A stretch of 50,052 bases of DNA, taken from Desulfonatronum thiodismutans. GTDB lineage: Bacteria; Desulfobacterota; Desulfovibrionia; Desulfovibrionales; Desulfonatronaceae. The stretch spans positions 1 through 50,052 of the forward strand of contig NZ_JPIK01000014.1 in the NCBI RefSeq assembly GCF_000717475.1. The letters run 5' to 3'. A program made the position numbers and the translations under genes. Positions 42,817-50,052 of the stretch are shown in pieces. Below the pieces are notes generated by a model. It did not search any database. It saw nothing but the letters and a program-made list of their open reading frames with translations, and was not told the origin of the DNA. Each line of letters starts with the position of its first letter. The first letter of the stretch is position 1.

Positions 42817-43851
42817 ATGAAGATTTTTGGCTCTTACGCGTTGCGGTTCGTTTTGGTTTGCGCCGTGGTCTGCTGCGCGGCGATCGGTTTTTCGGCGGCC
42901 CAGGTCCGGGCCGACGAGATCACTGTCTACACGTCCTACGAAGAGGACGAGGCCGCGGCGTTTTTGGCGGCCATGCAGCGGGATCTGCCGGGGCTGAAGG
43001 TGAACATGCTGCGGCTGTCCACCGGGGATCTGCATGCCCGGATGCTGGCCGAGGCGGCCAATCCCCGGCATGACGTGATCTGGGGTTGGGCCGTGACGAA
43101 CATGGTTGATCCCCGGATTCTGGAGATGCTGGAACCGTATCAACCCAAGGGCATCGAGCGGATTCCGGCCCGGTTCCGCGACCCTGACGGCCGCTGGTTC
43201 GCCAAGACCGGGTACATGGCCGCGTTCTGCGTGAACAACGAAGTCCTCCAGCGCAAAAATCTGCCCATGCCCGCTTCCTGGGAAGATCTGCTCAAACCCG
43301 AATTCAAGGGCGAAGTGGTCATGCCCAACCCGGCCAGCTCCGGCACCGGGTATCTGCAGATCGCCTCGATCCTACAGATGAAGGGCGAGGAGGCCGGGTG
43401 GAAGTATCTGGCCGAGTTGGACAAGAACATCGCCCAGTACATCAAGAGCGGTTCCCGGCCCTGCAACGTGGCCAGTGCCGGGGAGTTCGCCGTGGGGGCC
43501 TCTTTTGCCCTGCGGGCCATCAAGAACATCGACGAAGGCTATCCCATCACCATGGTCATTCCCTCCGAAGGGGCCGGCAACGAGCTGGAAGCCTCCGGCC
43601 TGATGAAGTCATCCAAGAACAAGGAAGCGGCCAAGCGGTTCCTGGACTGGACGGTCAGCAAGGCGGCGGTGGACGAGTACTACAAGTGGAAGGAAATCGT
43701 CACGGTCAGCGGCGGGTCCATGCCGGAATCCTTTCGCAAGGCCGGACTGCCCGCGGATATCGGCACGGTGATGGTGGACATGGATTTCGCCTGGTCCGCG
43801 CAAAACCGGGACCGGATTCTGCAGCAGTGGCAGGACAAGCTGGAGCGCTAA
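42817..43851 (+). CDS. 2-aminoethylphosphonate ABC transporter substrate-binding protein
   Basis: A 344-residue periplasmic protein: Sec signal (LRFVLVCAVVCCAAIGFSAA, cleavage near ARADE), then EITVYTSYEEDEAAAFLAAM. It belongs to the Fe(III)/phosphonate-binding class of extracellular proteins (TIGR03261-like, putative 2-aminoethylphosphonate binding), with VMPNPASSGTGYLQIASILQ as a typical ligand-loop segment. ATG 42817 has an AAAGGAG site; the frame is open to 42742. It leads an operon with ATPase and a fused permease, distinct in type from the PotD-like binding protein at 20413. Iron as ligand is the main alternative; the Pho-like array favours phosphonate. Confidence 0.85.
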   Translation: MKIFGSYALRFVLVCAVVCCAAIGFSAAQVRADEITVYTSYEEDEAAAFLAAMQRDLPGLKVNMLRLSTGDLHARMLAEAANPRHDVIWGWAVTNMVDPRILEMLEPYQPKGIERIPARFRDPDGRWFAKTGYMAAFCVNNEVLQRKNLPMPASWEDLLKPEFKGEVVMPNPASSGTGYLQIASILQMKGEEAGWKYLAELDKNIAQYIKSGSRPCNVASAGEFAVGASFALRAIKNIDEGYPITMVIPSEGAGNELEASGLMKSSKNKEAAKRFLDWTVSKAAVDEYYKWKEIVTVSGGSMPESFRKAGLPADIGTVMVDMDFAWSAQNRDRILQQWQDKLER

Positions 43852-43881
43852 GCAGGCTGTTCAAAAAACGTCCAATTTTAC

Positions 43882-43911
43882 GCGGTCTTCAGGCGAATGT
43901 CTGAAGACCGC
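43882..43911 (+). terminator. Hairpin after the second binding-protein gene
   Basis: An 11-bp stem GCGGTCTTCAG (43882-43892) with 43901-43911, then TTT. As after the first binding-protein gene, it probably attenuates transcription into the ATPase gene that begins 35 bp later. Confidence 0.6.
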
Positions 43912-43946
43912 TTTCCGTTGAAACATCGATCGGTCGAGGTGACGCG

Positions 43947-45008
43947 ATGGCCTTGGATATTCGGAATGTGACCAAACGATTCGGCGACTTGAAGGCCCTG
44001 GACGATGTTTCCATTTCCATCGGGAACGGGTCCCTGGTTTGTTTTCTTGGGCCGTCGGGGTGCGGAAAGACGACCCTGTTGCGGGTCATCGCCGGGCTGG
44101 AGCCGCACGATGCCGGGGAACTTTCCCTGGACAGCCGGGACTTGTCCCGGGTTCCGGCCCGCAATCGCAACTTCGGGGTGGTTTTCCAGTCCTATTCCCT
44201 GTTCCCGAACATGACCATCGCGGCCAACGTGGCCTACGGTCTGGAATGTCGGGGCTGGTCCAAGAAGGATGTTGGACGGAGGGTGGAGGAGATGCTCAGC
44301 CTGGTGCATCTCAATGATCAGGCCGGAAAGCATCCTCACCAGCTTTCCGGCGGCCAGCAGCAGCGCATCGCCCTGGCCCGCGCCCTGGCCCCGAAACCGG
44401 CGGTGCTTCTGCTGGACGAGCCGCTCTCGGCCTTGGACGCCAAGGTCCGCGAGGAACTGCGCGTGGAAATCCGGGAGCTGCAACAGCGGCTGGGCATCAC
44501 CACGATCATGGTCACTCACGACCAGGAAGAGGCATTGACCATGGCCGACAAGGTCGTGGTCATGCAAAGCGGGCGGGTGATGCAGGTCGGGACCCCCATG
44601 GATCTCTACCGTAGGCCGCGAAACCGGTTCGTGGCCGAGTTCATTGGTCGGATGAACCTCGTTCCGGCGGATCTGGGCCTGCCGGTGCCGGAAAACGGCC
44701 GACCGGCCGGGACAAGGCCCACTATCGTGGGCATTCGTCCGGAGGACATCCAGCTTCTGGCCGAGCAGGACGCCCGGTGTCGCCTGCATGCCGTGGTGGA
44801 GCAGATTACGCGGTTGGGCAACCTGACCCGGGTGAGCCTACATCTGCATCACAACGGGAAGGACGTGGGTTCGGGGAGCGACGGATCGAGCCTTCCCGGC
44901 GTGCGTCTCTTGGCCGAGGTTCACGGGGTGGCCGAGGGGCTGGAAGTGGGCATGTCCCGGTGCGTGGCCGTGGCCCCTGAGTCCGTGCGCGTGCTGGAGT
45001 GGCAATGA
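43947..45008 (+). CDS. 2-aminoethylphosphonate ABC transporter ATP-binding protein, PhnT-like
   Basis: 353 residues: Walker A LGPSGCGKTTLLRVIAGLEP, Q-loop VVFQSYSLFPNMTIAANVAY, signature HQLSGGQQQRIALARALAPK, Walker B VLLLDEPLSALDAK, H-loop MVTHDQEEALTM, and a C-terminal TOBE-like domain (IVGIRPEDIQLL). Its stop overlaps the permease start by 4 bp (ATGA at 45005). It powers import with the binding protein and the fused permease. Confidence 0.92.
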   Translation: MALDIRNVTKRFGDLKALDDVSISIGNGSLVCFLGPSGCGKTTLLRVIAGLEPHDAGELSLDSRDLSRVPARNRNFGVVFQSYSLFPNMTIAANVAYGLECRGWSKKDVGRRVEEMLSLVHLNDQAGKHPHQLSGGQQQRIALARALAPKPAVLLLDEPLSALDAKVREELRVEIRELQQRLGITTIMVTHDQEEALTMADKVVVMQSGRVMQVGTPMDLYRRPRNRFVAEFIGRMNLVPADLGLPVPENGRPAGTRPTIVGIRPEDIQLLAEQDARCRLHAVVEQITRLGNLTRVSLHLHHNGKDVGSGSDGSSLPGVRLLAEVHGVAEGLEVGMSRCVAVAPESVRVLEWQ

Positions 45009-46714
45009 ATCCGGACCCATCCCGGGGTGGGGGCGTGCAGGACTTGCGGGCCGACGGTCTTGCGCCCAACGTGTCGTTTAACTGGGAACCCCTGCTCAAG
45101 GTGCTGGTGGCCGCGGCCATCGCCGTGCCCTTGCTGGTCTTCGTGCTGTATCCCCTGGTGCATATCCTGGGGCGCAGCTTTCAGACCCCGGACGGGCTTG
45201 GCCTGGCCAACTACGCGGCGGTGATGGGCTCGCAACGCTTTTTGCGTCTGGTGTCCAACAGCTTCGCGGTGACCGTGGTGACCACGGTGATCACCGTGGT
45301 TCTGGCCTACGGCTTCGCCTACGCGGTCCAGAGGACCCGAATGCCGCTGCGCAACCTGTTCCGGCTGATCGCCCTGGTGCCGCTGTTCGCTCCGTCCCTG
45401 GTCCAGGCCCAGGGGTTGGTTCTGCTTCTGGGCCGCAATGGATTGATCAACCGCACCCTGGGCACGGACTTTTCCATCTACGGCTATTGGGGCATCGTGA
45501 TTTCCAGCGTGCTTTACGTTTTTCCCTACGCCTTCCTGATCTTCTCCGCGGCCCTGGCCCTGGCGGACAACCGGCTCTACGAATCCTCGCGCATCCTGGG
45601 GGCCGGTCCGCTGCGCACCTTCTGGACCGTGACCCTGCCTTCCACCCGCTTCGCCCTGATCGCCTCCTCTTTCGTGGTCTTTACCCTGGTGATCACGGAT
45701 TTCGGTAATCCCATGGTCGTGGGCGGGGACTACAGCGTCCTGGCCACGGAGGTCTACAATCAGGTCATCGGCCAGGCCAATTTCGAGTTGGGCACGGTCA
45801 TCGGCATGGTGCTCCTGGCTCCGGTGGCCGTTGCCGTGGCCTTCGAGAAATGGATCAACCGCCGGGGGTACGCCCAGATTTCCGAGGGCTCCCAGCCTTT
45901 GGACGTCCGGCCTGATCGCCTCCGGGACACTCTGTTCACCGGGTACGCGGTGCTGATCAGCCTGGCCATCCTGGCCGTGGTGGGCATCGTGATCTTCGCC
46001 AGCTTCACTCATCTCTGGCCGTACCGGATGGACCTGTCGCTGCGGCACTATCGATTCGACGTCCAGGGCGGCATCCAGCCGCTGTGGAACAGCATCTCCA
46101 TCGGGCTGATGGCCGCGGTCGTCGGCGTGGCGGCCACGGGGTTGGCTGCGTACGTCACGGAAAAATTCCGCACCGTGCTGGATTCGCCCCTGTATTTCCT
46201 GTGCATCGTCCCGGCCGCCGTACCGGGAATGGTCCTGGGGCTGGGCTACATCCTGGCCTTCAACTCCCCGGGCAATCCCATCTATCCCCTCTACGGCACC
46301 CTGTTCCTGATAGCGATCTGCAACGTCTACTACTACCACGCCCAGGGCTTTCTGATCGCCTCCACCAGCATGAAGCAGATCAGCCACACCTTTGACGAGG
46401 CATCCTCCACCCTGGGGGCGACCTTTGCGCGGACCATGCGCAAGATCACCCTGCCCCTGATGTGGCCGACTCTGGTGGGGGTGGCCGTGTTCTTCTTCAT
46501 GCGTAGCATGGTCACACTCTCCGCGGTGATCTTCCTGGTCACCCCGTCCACCCAGGTGGCCGCGGTCTCGGTCCTGCTCCTGGAGGACCGCGGCGCGGTC
46601 AATCAGGCAGCGGCCTTTTCCGTCTGCATCATGGCCGTGGTCGTGGCCGCCCTGCTGGTAGCCCGGGCAGTCCTCACTGCCTTTGGGTTTCGCCACATTT
46701 CGTTGATCCGCTGA
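45005..46714 (+). CDS. 2-aminoethylphosphonate ABC permease, fused double permease
   Basis: 569 residues with about 12 TM helices in two permease halves, each with an EAA-like loop (YESSRILGAGPLRTFWTVTL in the first, FDEASSTLGATFARTMRKIT in the second). Such single-chain permeases belong to the ferric iron/phosphonate class (TIGR03262-type). ATG 45005 is preferred to GTG 44999 because of the ATGA overlap. It ends directly at the palindromic repeat 46713-46840. Confidence 0.9.
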   Translation: MNPDPSRGGGVQDLRADGLAPNVSFNWEPLLKVLVAAAIAVPLLVFVLYPLVHILGRSFQTPDGLGLANYAAVMGSQRFLRLVSNSFAVTVVTTVITVVLAYGFAYAVQRTRMPLRNLFRLIALVPLFAPSLVQAQGLVLLLGRNGLINRTLGTDFSIYGYWGIVISSVLYVFPYAFLIFSAALALADNRLYESSRILGAGPLRTFWTVTLPSTRFALIASSFVVFTLVITDFGNPMVVGGDYSVLATEVYNQVIGQANFELGTVIGMVLLAPVAVAVAFEKWINRRGYAQISEGSQPLDVRPDRLRDTLFTGYAVLISLAILAVVGIVIFASFTHLWPYRMDLSLRHYRFDVQGGIQPLWNSISIGLMAAVVGVAATGLAAYVTEKFRTVLDSPLYFLCIVPAAVPGMVLGLGYILAFNSPGNPIYPLYGTLFLIAICNVYYYHAQGFLIASTSMKQISHTFDEASSTLGATFARTMRKITLPLMWPTLVGVAVFFFMRSMVTLSAVIFLVTPSTQVAAVSVLLLEDRGAVNQAAAFSVCIMAVVVAALLVARAVLTAFGFRHISLIR

Positions 46715-46840
46715 CAGTCCGCTGAAAAAAAACCAATTGCCGCGTTACCGCAAAAAGCTCAAACTCTCACGTATCAATTAATACGCTTCGAGCTTGCACT
46801 TTTTTTGCTCCTTGCACTTGGGGTTTTTGAACGGACTGTC
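46713..46840. repeat. Palindromic interspersed repeat, GACAGTCCG termini
   Basis: GACAGTCCG (46713-46721) and its reverse complement CGGACTGTC (46832-46840) bound a 128-bp element; the next inward bases also mirror imperfectly (CTGAAAAAAAACC against GGGGTTTTTGAA), with an AATTAATACG core between. It has no gene. It includes the last two bases of the permease stop region and lies between convergent genes, so it may also help termination. Confidence 0.7.
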
Positions 46841-46864
46841 GAGAACGGTGTTTTCTGATGACTG

Positions 46865-47593
46865 TCAGTCCAGAAGCTCCAGCAACCCGGTTATGTCCTG
46901 CAGGACCACGTCGGCCTGGGAAGCCAGGGACGCCATGGTTCCCGCGCCGGTGAGCACGCCGACGCACAAGCGGACTTCGGCCGAACGCCCCATGGCCATG
47001 TCGTGGCCGCTGTCGCCCACCACGGCCACATGGTGCGGAGGCAGATTCACGGCCTCGCAAAAAGCCAGGGCCATGCCCGGTCCGGGCTTGACTCCGTATC
47101 CGCTGTCGTATCCGGCGACAAAGCCCACGAATTCCTTCAGGGCGTAGCGCTCCACGGTGGCCGAGGCCGAGGCTTCGCTGTCGTTGGTGGCGATGCCCAG
47201 GCGCAGGCCTAGTCGGGTCAGGCGCGCGAACAGCGGGCGCAGATCCGTCACGGGCACGGCGCTTGCCAGGGCCTCCTCGGCAAAAAGCGCATCCAATCGC
47301 CCTTGCAAGTCGTCCAAAGGAAGTACTGCGCCCAACCCCCGCCAAAGCTCGGCCAGCTCTCCGGCATGGCCCGCGGCAATGACCGAATCAGCCTGAAACC
47401 GACACGTCGCCGGATCAAATCCTCCCGCTTCCAGTAAGATGCGGCCAAGCCTTTCATCGCCTCCGGAAGCCATGGCCGCCGCCTTGGTTATGACCGAGTG
47501 CCATGTTCGGTGAAAGTCGAACAGCGTGCCGTCTTTGTCGAAAAGGATGCCGTGTATTTGTTTATCGGAAAGTTGAGGCATGGTTTTGCTCAT
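46865..47593 (-). CDS. HAD-superfamily phosphatase (Gph-like)
   Basis: A 242-residue hydrolase with motif I LFDKDGTLFDF, motif II IATNDSEAS, motif III GVKPGPGM and motif IV VVGDSGHDMAMG. Members act on phosphoglycolate, sugar phosphates or phosphonate intermediates. ATG 47593 has an AAGGA site; the frame is open to 47770 without a ribosome site. Convergent with the 2-aminoethylphosphonate importer, so its link to that pathway is only by proximity. It lacks the Schiff-base lysine segment of PhnX. Confidence 0.88.
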   Translation of the reverse strand: MSKTMPQLSDKQIHGILFDKDGTLFDFHRTWHSVITKAAAMASGGDERLGRILLEAGGFDPATCRFQADSVIAAGHAGELAELWRGLGAVLPLDDLQGRLDALFAEEALASAVPVTDLRPLFARLTRLGLRLGIATNDSEASASATVERYALKEFVGFVAGYDSGYGVKPGPGMALAFCEAVNLPPHHVAVVGDSGHDMAMGRSAEVRLCVGVLTGAGTMASLASQADVVLQDITGLLELLD

Positions 47594-47722
47594 GATTTTC
47601 CTTGGTCGTTCAGATCCGGGCTGGTCTGATGGGTTAGTGATTTTATGGTTGATCACAGCTTTATTGACTTGGTGGAGTCGGACGCATAGCCTGTAGTCGT
47701 TTTGATTACAAAGGGGGCGATT

Positions 47723-47983
47723 ATGCAAATGACAATCCGCATATCTGAAGAATACATGACACAAGTCCAAGATCTTTCAGTGCGAACCGGTTTGAAAAAG
47801 TCGGACATCGCCAGATTGGCCATCAAGGACTTTCTTGAACGTTTCGACGTCGTCCAGGGGCAGGAGGACAAGCCCATCAATAAGGCGTCGGACCTGATCG
47901 GCGTCGTCAACAGCGGAATTCCTGATCTGGGCCGAAACCACCGCCGCTACATTCTTAAAGGAATGCAGGGCCACGAGTCGTGA
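47723..47983 (+). CDS. Ribbon-helix-helix antitoxin
   Basis: An 86-residue protein with an RHH DNA-binding N-terminus (MQMTIRISEEYMTQVQDLSV, TGLKKSDIARLAIKDFLERF) and a C-terminal arm (SDLIGVVNSGIPDLGRNHRR) that would wrap the toxin. ATG 47723 follows an AAGGGGG site. Stop overlaps the toxin GTG by 4 bp. Antitoxin of the PIN toxin that follows. Confidence 0.85.
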   Translation: MQMTIRISEEYMTQVQDLSVRTGLKKSDIARLAIKDFLERFDVVQGQEDKPINKASDLIGVVNSGIPDLGRNHRRYILKGMQGHES

Positions 47984-48387
47984 AAGCCCTGTTGGATACC
48001 GGCCCCTGGGTTGCGCTGATCGACGCAAGTGAAACCTCTCATGGGGCGTGCGTCGAGTGGTTTGGCGCGTTTTCCGGCAAGCTGTACTCGACGGAGCCCG
48101 TGCTGACGGAAGTCCTGTATCTTCTGAACTTTTCCCTGAAAGCCCAGCAGGCTGCCATGGATTATGTCCTGCGGGGCATTGTCACGATCGTTCCAACGGA
48201 TCTTCAGGCACTGGAATCCGCCAAGACCCTCATGGGCAAATATGCCGACCTGCCCATGGATTTCGCTGATGCCAGCCTCGTTGTTCTTGCCTCGGAATCT
48301 CGGATATTGAACGTCGTGACCCTGGATGATCGAGATTTCAGAGTGTATCGGACTATTGACAAGAAAGCTTTTGCCATTCTTCCTTGA
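47980..48387 (+). CDS. PIN-domain toxin, VapC-like
   Basis: A 135-residue PIN RNase: MKALLDTGPWVALIDASETS, STEPVLTEVLYLLNF, MDFADASLVVLASE and VVTLDDRDFRVY hold the four acidic positions. GTG start at 47980 overlaps the antitoxin stop (GTGA). Second PIN toxin of the window; unlike 41854-42270 it is paired with an RHH antitoxin. Confidence 0.9.
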   Translation: MKALLDTGPWVALIDASETSHGACVEWFGAFSGKLYSTEPVLTEVLYLLNFSLKAQQAAMDYVLRGIVTIVPTDLQALESAKTLMGKYADLPMDFADASLVVLASESRILNVVTLDDRDFRVYRTIDKKAFAILP

Positions 48388-48433
48388 GATCATGATCAAG
48401 TTGCGTATGAGAGTGAGGCTTGCGGGGAAGCTC

Positions 48434-48486
48434 GTCAGGACTGACTGGCCAGAAGCGCGGTGAAGTCCGCGCGGAGTAGTTCGACG
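48434..48486. repeat. Partial copy of the DUF1499 gene 3' end
   Basis: This 53-bp stretch matches 48850-48902 (the end of the DUF1499 gene) at about 43 positions, including TGGCCAGAAGCGCG and GAAGTCCGCGCGGA. It lies between the PIN toxin and the small antitoxin. It marks an old duplication with the remainder of the copy lost. Confidence 0.6.
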
Positions 48487-48568
48487 TGTTAGCGGGGCGA
48501 GAAAAGTCGGACTGATGCCAGACACATCGGCGGCGCGGTCACGACAAAGCGATGCCGCCGGTTTTGGC

Positions 48569-48766
48569 TCAGATGTTCAGTTCTTCCCGAACAGTGCCGA
48601 GTAGGGTGACGGGGGCGTTCATTTCTTCTGTTTTTGCCGCGCGAAGATCCTTGAGGTCCTCGTAATCCTCGAGTTCCTCCCGAACCTTTTGGAATTCCTC
48701 GTAAGGCAAAACAACGAAGGCTTTTTTGCCGTCGTGTTCCAAAATACTTGGATTCAAAGTAATCAT
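48569..48766 (-). CDS. Small Phd/YefM-like antitoxin
   Basis: A 65-residue acidic protein: MITLNPSILEHDGKKAFVVL, PYEEFQKVREELEDYEDLKD, then AAKTEEMN and GTVREELNI. The PYEEFQKV-REELEDYEDLKDL pattern is that of antitoxins paired with RelE/ParE toxins. ATG 48766 has a GAAGGAG site. Its expected toxin remains only as an upstream 17-residue tail (48788-48841), so it is an orphan. Confidence 0.82.
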   Translation of the reverse strand: MITLNPSILEHDGKKAFVVLPYEEFQKVREELEDYEDLKDLRAAKTEEMNAPVTLLGTVREELNI

Positions 48767-48787
48767 GCCTTTTCTCCTTCGATCGAT

Positions 48788-48841
48788 TTACCTGTAGACT
48801 TCGCGGCGATGGACAATCCGGTACACGAAAAATGTCGATTT
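48788..48841 (-). pseudogene. RelE/ParE toxin tail
   Basis: KSTFFVYRIVHRREVYR followed by TAA is the C-terminal strand and R-H-R-R-E-V-Y-R motif of RelE/ParE toxins. The rest is missing; the frame runs back into the stop of the DUF1499 gene 10 bp upstream. It ends 21 bp before the antitoxin start, in toxin-first order. Confidence 0.75.
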
Positions 48842-48850
48842 GGCGGAGCG

Positions 48851-49219
48851 TCAGGACATCTTGGCCAGAAGCGCGACGAAGTCCGCGCGGATTCGGTCCA
48901 CGCGGCGGCGGTTCGCGCCCAGGTCCCAGTATCCGGTGCGCGAGGCCGAGCGGATGTGGATGACCGCGGCTTCGTGGTCGAAATGGAACTCCAGATCGTC
49001 CTTGAAGCGAAACAGGGCACTTTGGACCACGGCCTTGACCAGGGAAGGAGATTGCTCGGTGATCTCCGTGCGCGGCAGGTCGCGGAGCACCTGGAGGAGG
49101 GTCTTCAGGGCCAGATGCTCTTGGGCGGGAGGATATGGCAGAGGCTCCACCCGGCGGGCCGGGTCCGTGGCCTGGCTGGAAACGCAGTTGGGGCTTGCGG
49201 GGCAGTCCAGTAGCGTCAT
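48851..49219 (-). CDS. DUF1499 domain protein
   Basis: A 122-residue protein starting MTLLDCPASPNCVSSQATDP, the CPxSPNCVSS signature of DUF1499, with EFHFDHEAAVIHIRSASRTG and a C-terminal helix NRRRVDRIRADFVALLAKMS. The biochemical role of the family is unknown. No signal peptide, although many members are lipoproteins or membrane linked. It stands alone upstream of the RelE remnant. Confidence 0.88.
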   Translation of the reverse strand: MTLLDCPASPNCVSSQATDPARRVEPLPYPPAQEHLALKTLLQVLRDLPRTEITEQSPSLVKAVVQSALFRFKDDLEFHFDHEAAVIHIRSASRTGYWDLGANRRRVDRIRADFVALLAKMS

Positions 49220-49270
49220 CTTATCTTATCGCCACCTGTAGCGCAGAGGCTTCACCCAGCACACTCATTG

Positions 49271-50002
49271 TTAGCCCGTTCTCCGTTCGCCAAGTTCTCG
49301 GAACAGCACAACACGCTTCTCTGTGCCCTTGGCTTTATACATTGCTGTATCGGCATTTTTGAAAAGAATATCGCTCGTATCTCCATCTGCTGGATAAATT
49401 GCAATACCAATACTGGCCATTATAGAAATAACATGCCCATTAAATTCGGAACATTCTGAAATAAGACTTATCATCTTCTCTGCAATGTAAGTTCCGTCAG
49501 ATTCTTGTTTGACTCCGAACAACAGGCATACGAATTCGTCACCTCCCCAGCGACTGACCATGTCTTCATCGCGTACAAAAGACTTTAAACGATTTGCCAC
49601 CATCAGCAGCACCTGATCTCCAATATCATGACCATAAGAGTCGTTAATACTCTTGAATTTGTCGATGTCAATAAATAGGACGGCAAGTCCCCATCCGTGC
49701 CGTTTTGCCTGGATCAACCCCTGGTTGAGGCCCTGTTCAAATGATAAACGGTTCGGAAGACCCGTGAGTGGGTCCTGAAGCGCACTTTGTTGCGCTTCTT
49801 CCGTTTTTACCTGGGCTTTTGATAAATCGTCGCGTGCTTCTGCCAAATCGGTCTTCGTATTGGCGAGTTCAGATTCGATGTCTATTCGCTCAGCAATTTC
49901 ATTGTTGAGTTTGATGTTTACCAACTTCAAATCGTCTGCGGCTTTCGCAACTTTCTGTTCAACATCTTCATTCTGAGTGAGGGCCTGTTTCATAATCTGC
50001 AC
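49271..50002 (-). CDS. Diguanylate cyclase (GGDEF), front probably incomplete
   Basis: 243 residues: a coiled coil of about 80 residues (KVAKAADDLKLVNIKLNNEI through DLAEARDDLSKAQ) and a GGDEF domain with DPLTGLPNRLSFEQGL, FIDIDKFKSINDSYGHDIGD and RWGGDEFVCLLFG. The active GGDEF is intact and RDED five residues before it is the inhibitory I-site. It makes cyclic di-GMP. The frame is closed by a TGA about 30 bases before GTG 50002, so it may be a short soluble cyclase, or the tail of a longer sensor whose front is disrupted at the window edge. Confidence 0.85.
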   Translation of the reverse strand: MQIMKQALTQNEDVEQKVAKAADDLKLVNIKLNNEIAERIDIESELANTKTDLAEARDDLSKAQVKTEEAQQSALQDPLTGLPNRLSFEQGLNQGLIQAKRHGWGLAVLFIDIDKFKSINDSYGHDIGDQVLLMVANRLKSFVRDEDMVSRWGGDEFVCLLFGVKQESDGTYIAEKMISLISECSEFNGHVISIMASIGIAIYPADGDTSDILFKNADTAMYKAKGTEKRVVLFRELGERRTG

Positions 50003-50052
50003 AGGGACATTTTCTTGCTCTAGAACTTCATTAACTCAACTTTCGGGGTTGC

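Noticed and set aside
44921..46696. A 591-codon minus-strand frame opposite the fused permease
   Set aside because: Histidine/glutamine/aspartate-rich shadow; the plus strand encodes a typical polytopic permease.

Overview
The window looks like a high-GC Desulfobacterota chromosome, most likely Desulfovibrionales and perhaps near Desulfonatronum. This is inferred from protein style: a multihaem c-type cytochrome fused to a CydA-like quinol-oxidase subunit, many chemoreceptor-type proteins, and typical MATE, DUF1499 and PIN modules. No rRNA long enough for placement is present, so the lineage is inference. The left edge is the 3' end of a 5S rRNA gene with its terminator, so the window begins just downstream of an rRNA operon.

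The main theme is phosphorus. From left to right there are: a two-gene unit of unknown function (252-3401); a PhoR-type kinase divergent from a PiT phosphate transporter with its DUF47/PhoU-like partner (3435-7578); a Na/Pi cotransporter with a four-helix-bundle membrane protein upstream (13851-16210); a phosphonate operon phnX-phnW-PIN/PhoH (16844-20137) divergent from a binding-protein ABC importer and an alkaline-phosphatase-superfamily hydrolase (20413-25384); a membrane-lipid cluster (35651-41800) with a PHP-glycosyltransferase fusion, phosphatidylserine decarboxylase and a methyltransferase, divergent from an OlsF-like ornithine-lipid synthase; and a second 2-aminoethylphosphonate importer (42817-46714). 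Nine intergenic regions carry arrays of GTCAC/GTCAT/GTTAC-like pentamers repeated every 11 bp. That is the architecture of a Pho box. They lie in front of nearly all of these units, so the window reads as a phosphate-starvation island: Pi uptake, phosphonate scavenging, and replacement of phospholipids by phosphorus-free lipids. One array precedes only a short hairpin with a T-run, a candidate small RNA.

Other intact genes are a CydA-like/CydA-like membrane pair with eight haem c motifs (7855-11570), an orphan ParA ATPase, a chemoreceptor with a CZB-like zinc-binding motif in its periplasmic part, a GT4 glycosyltransferase, a MATE exporter followed by an ATPase-GNAT fusion, a DUF1499 protein and a GGDEF cyclase.

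Between these lie scrapyards of mobile or defence DNA: a C5 DNA methyltransferase relic split by a 183-bp MITE-like element with a 7-bp target duplication (30066-30887); fragments of HsdM, a DUF4143 ATPase and HicA next to an intact HicB (34303-35561); a Phd/VapC pair; an RHH/PIN pair; and a RelE tail beside an antitoxin (48569-48841). Several interspersed hairpin repeats fill the intergenic gaps.
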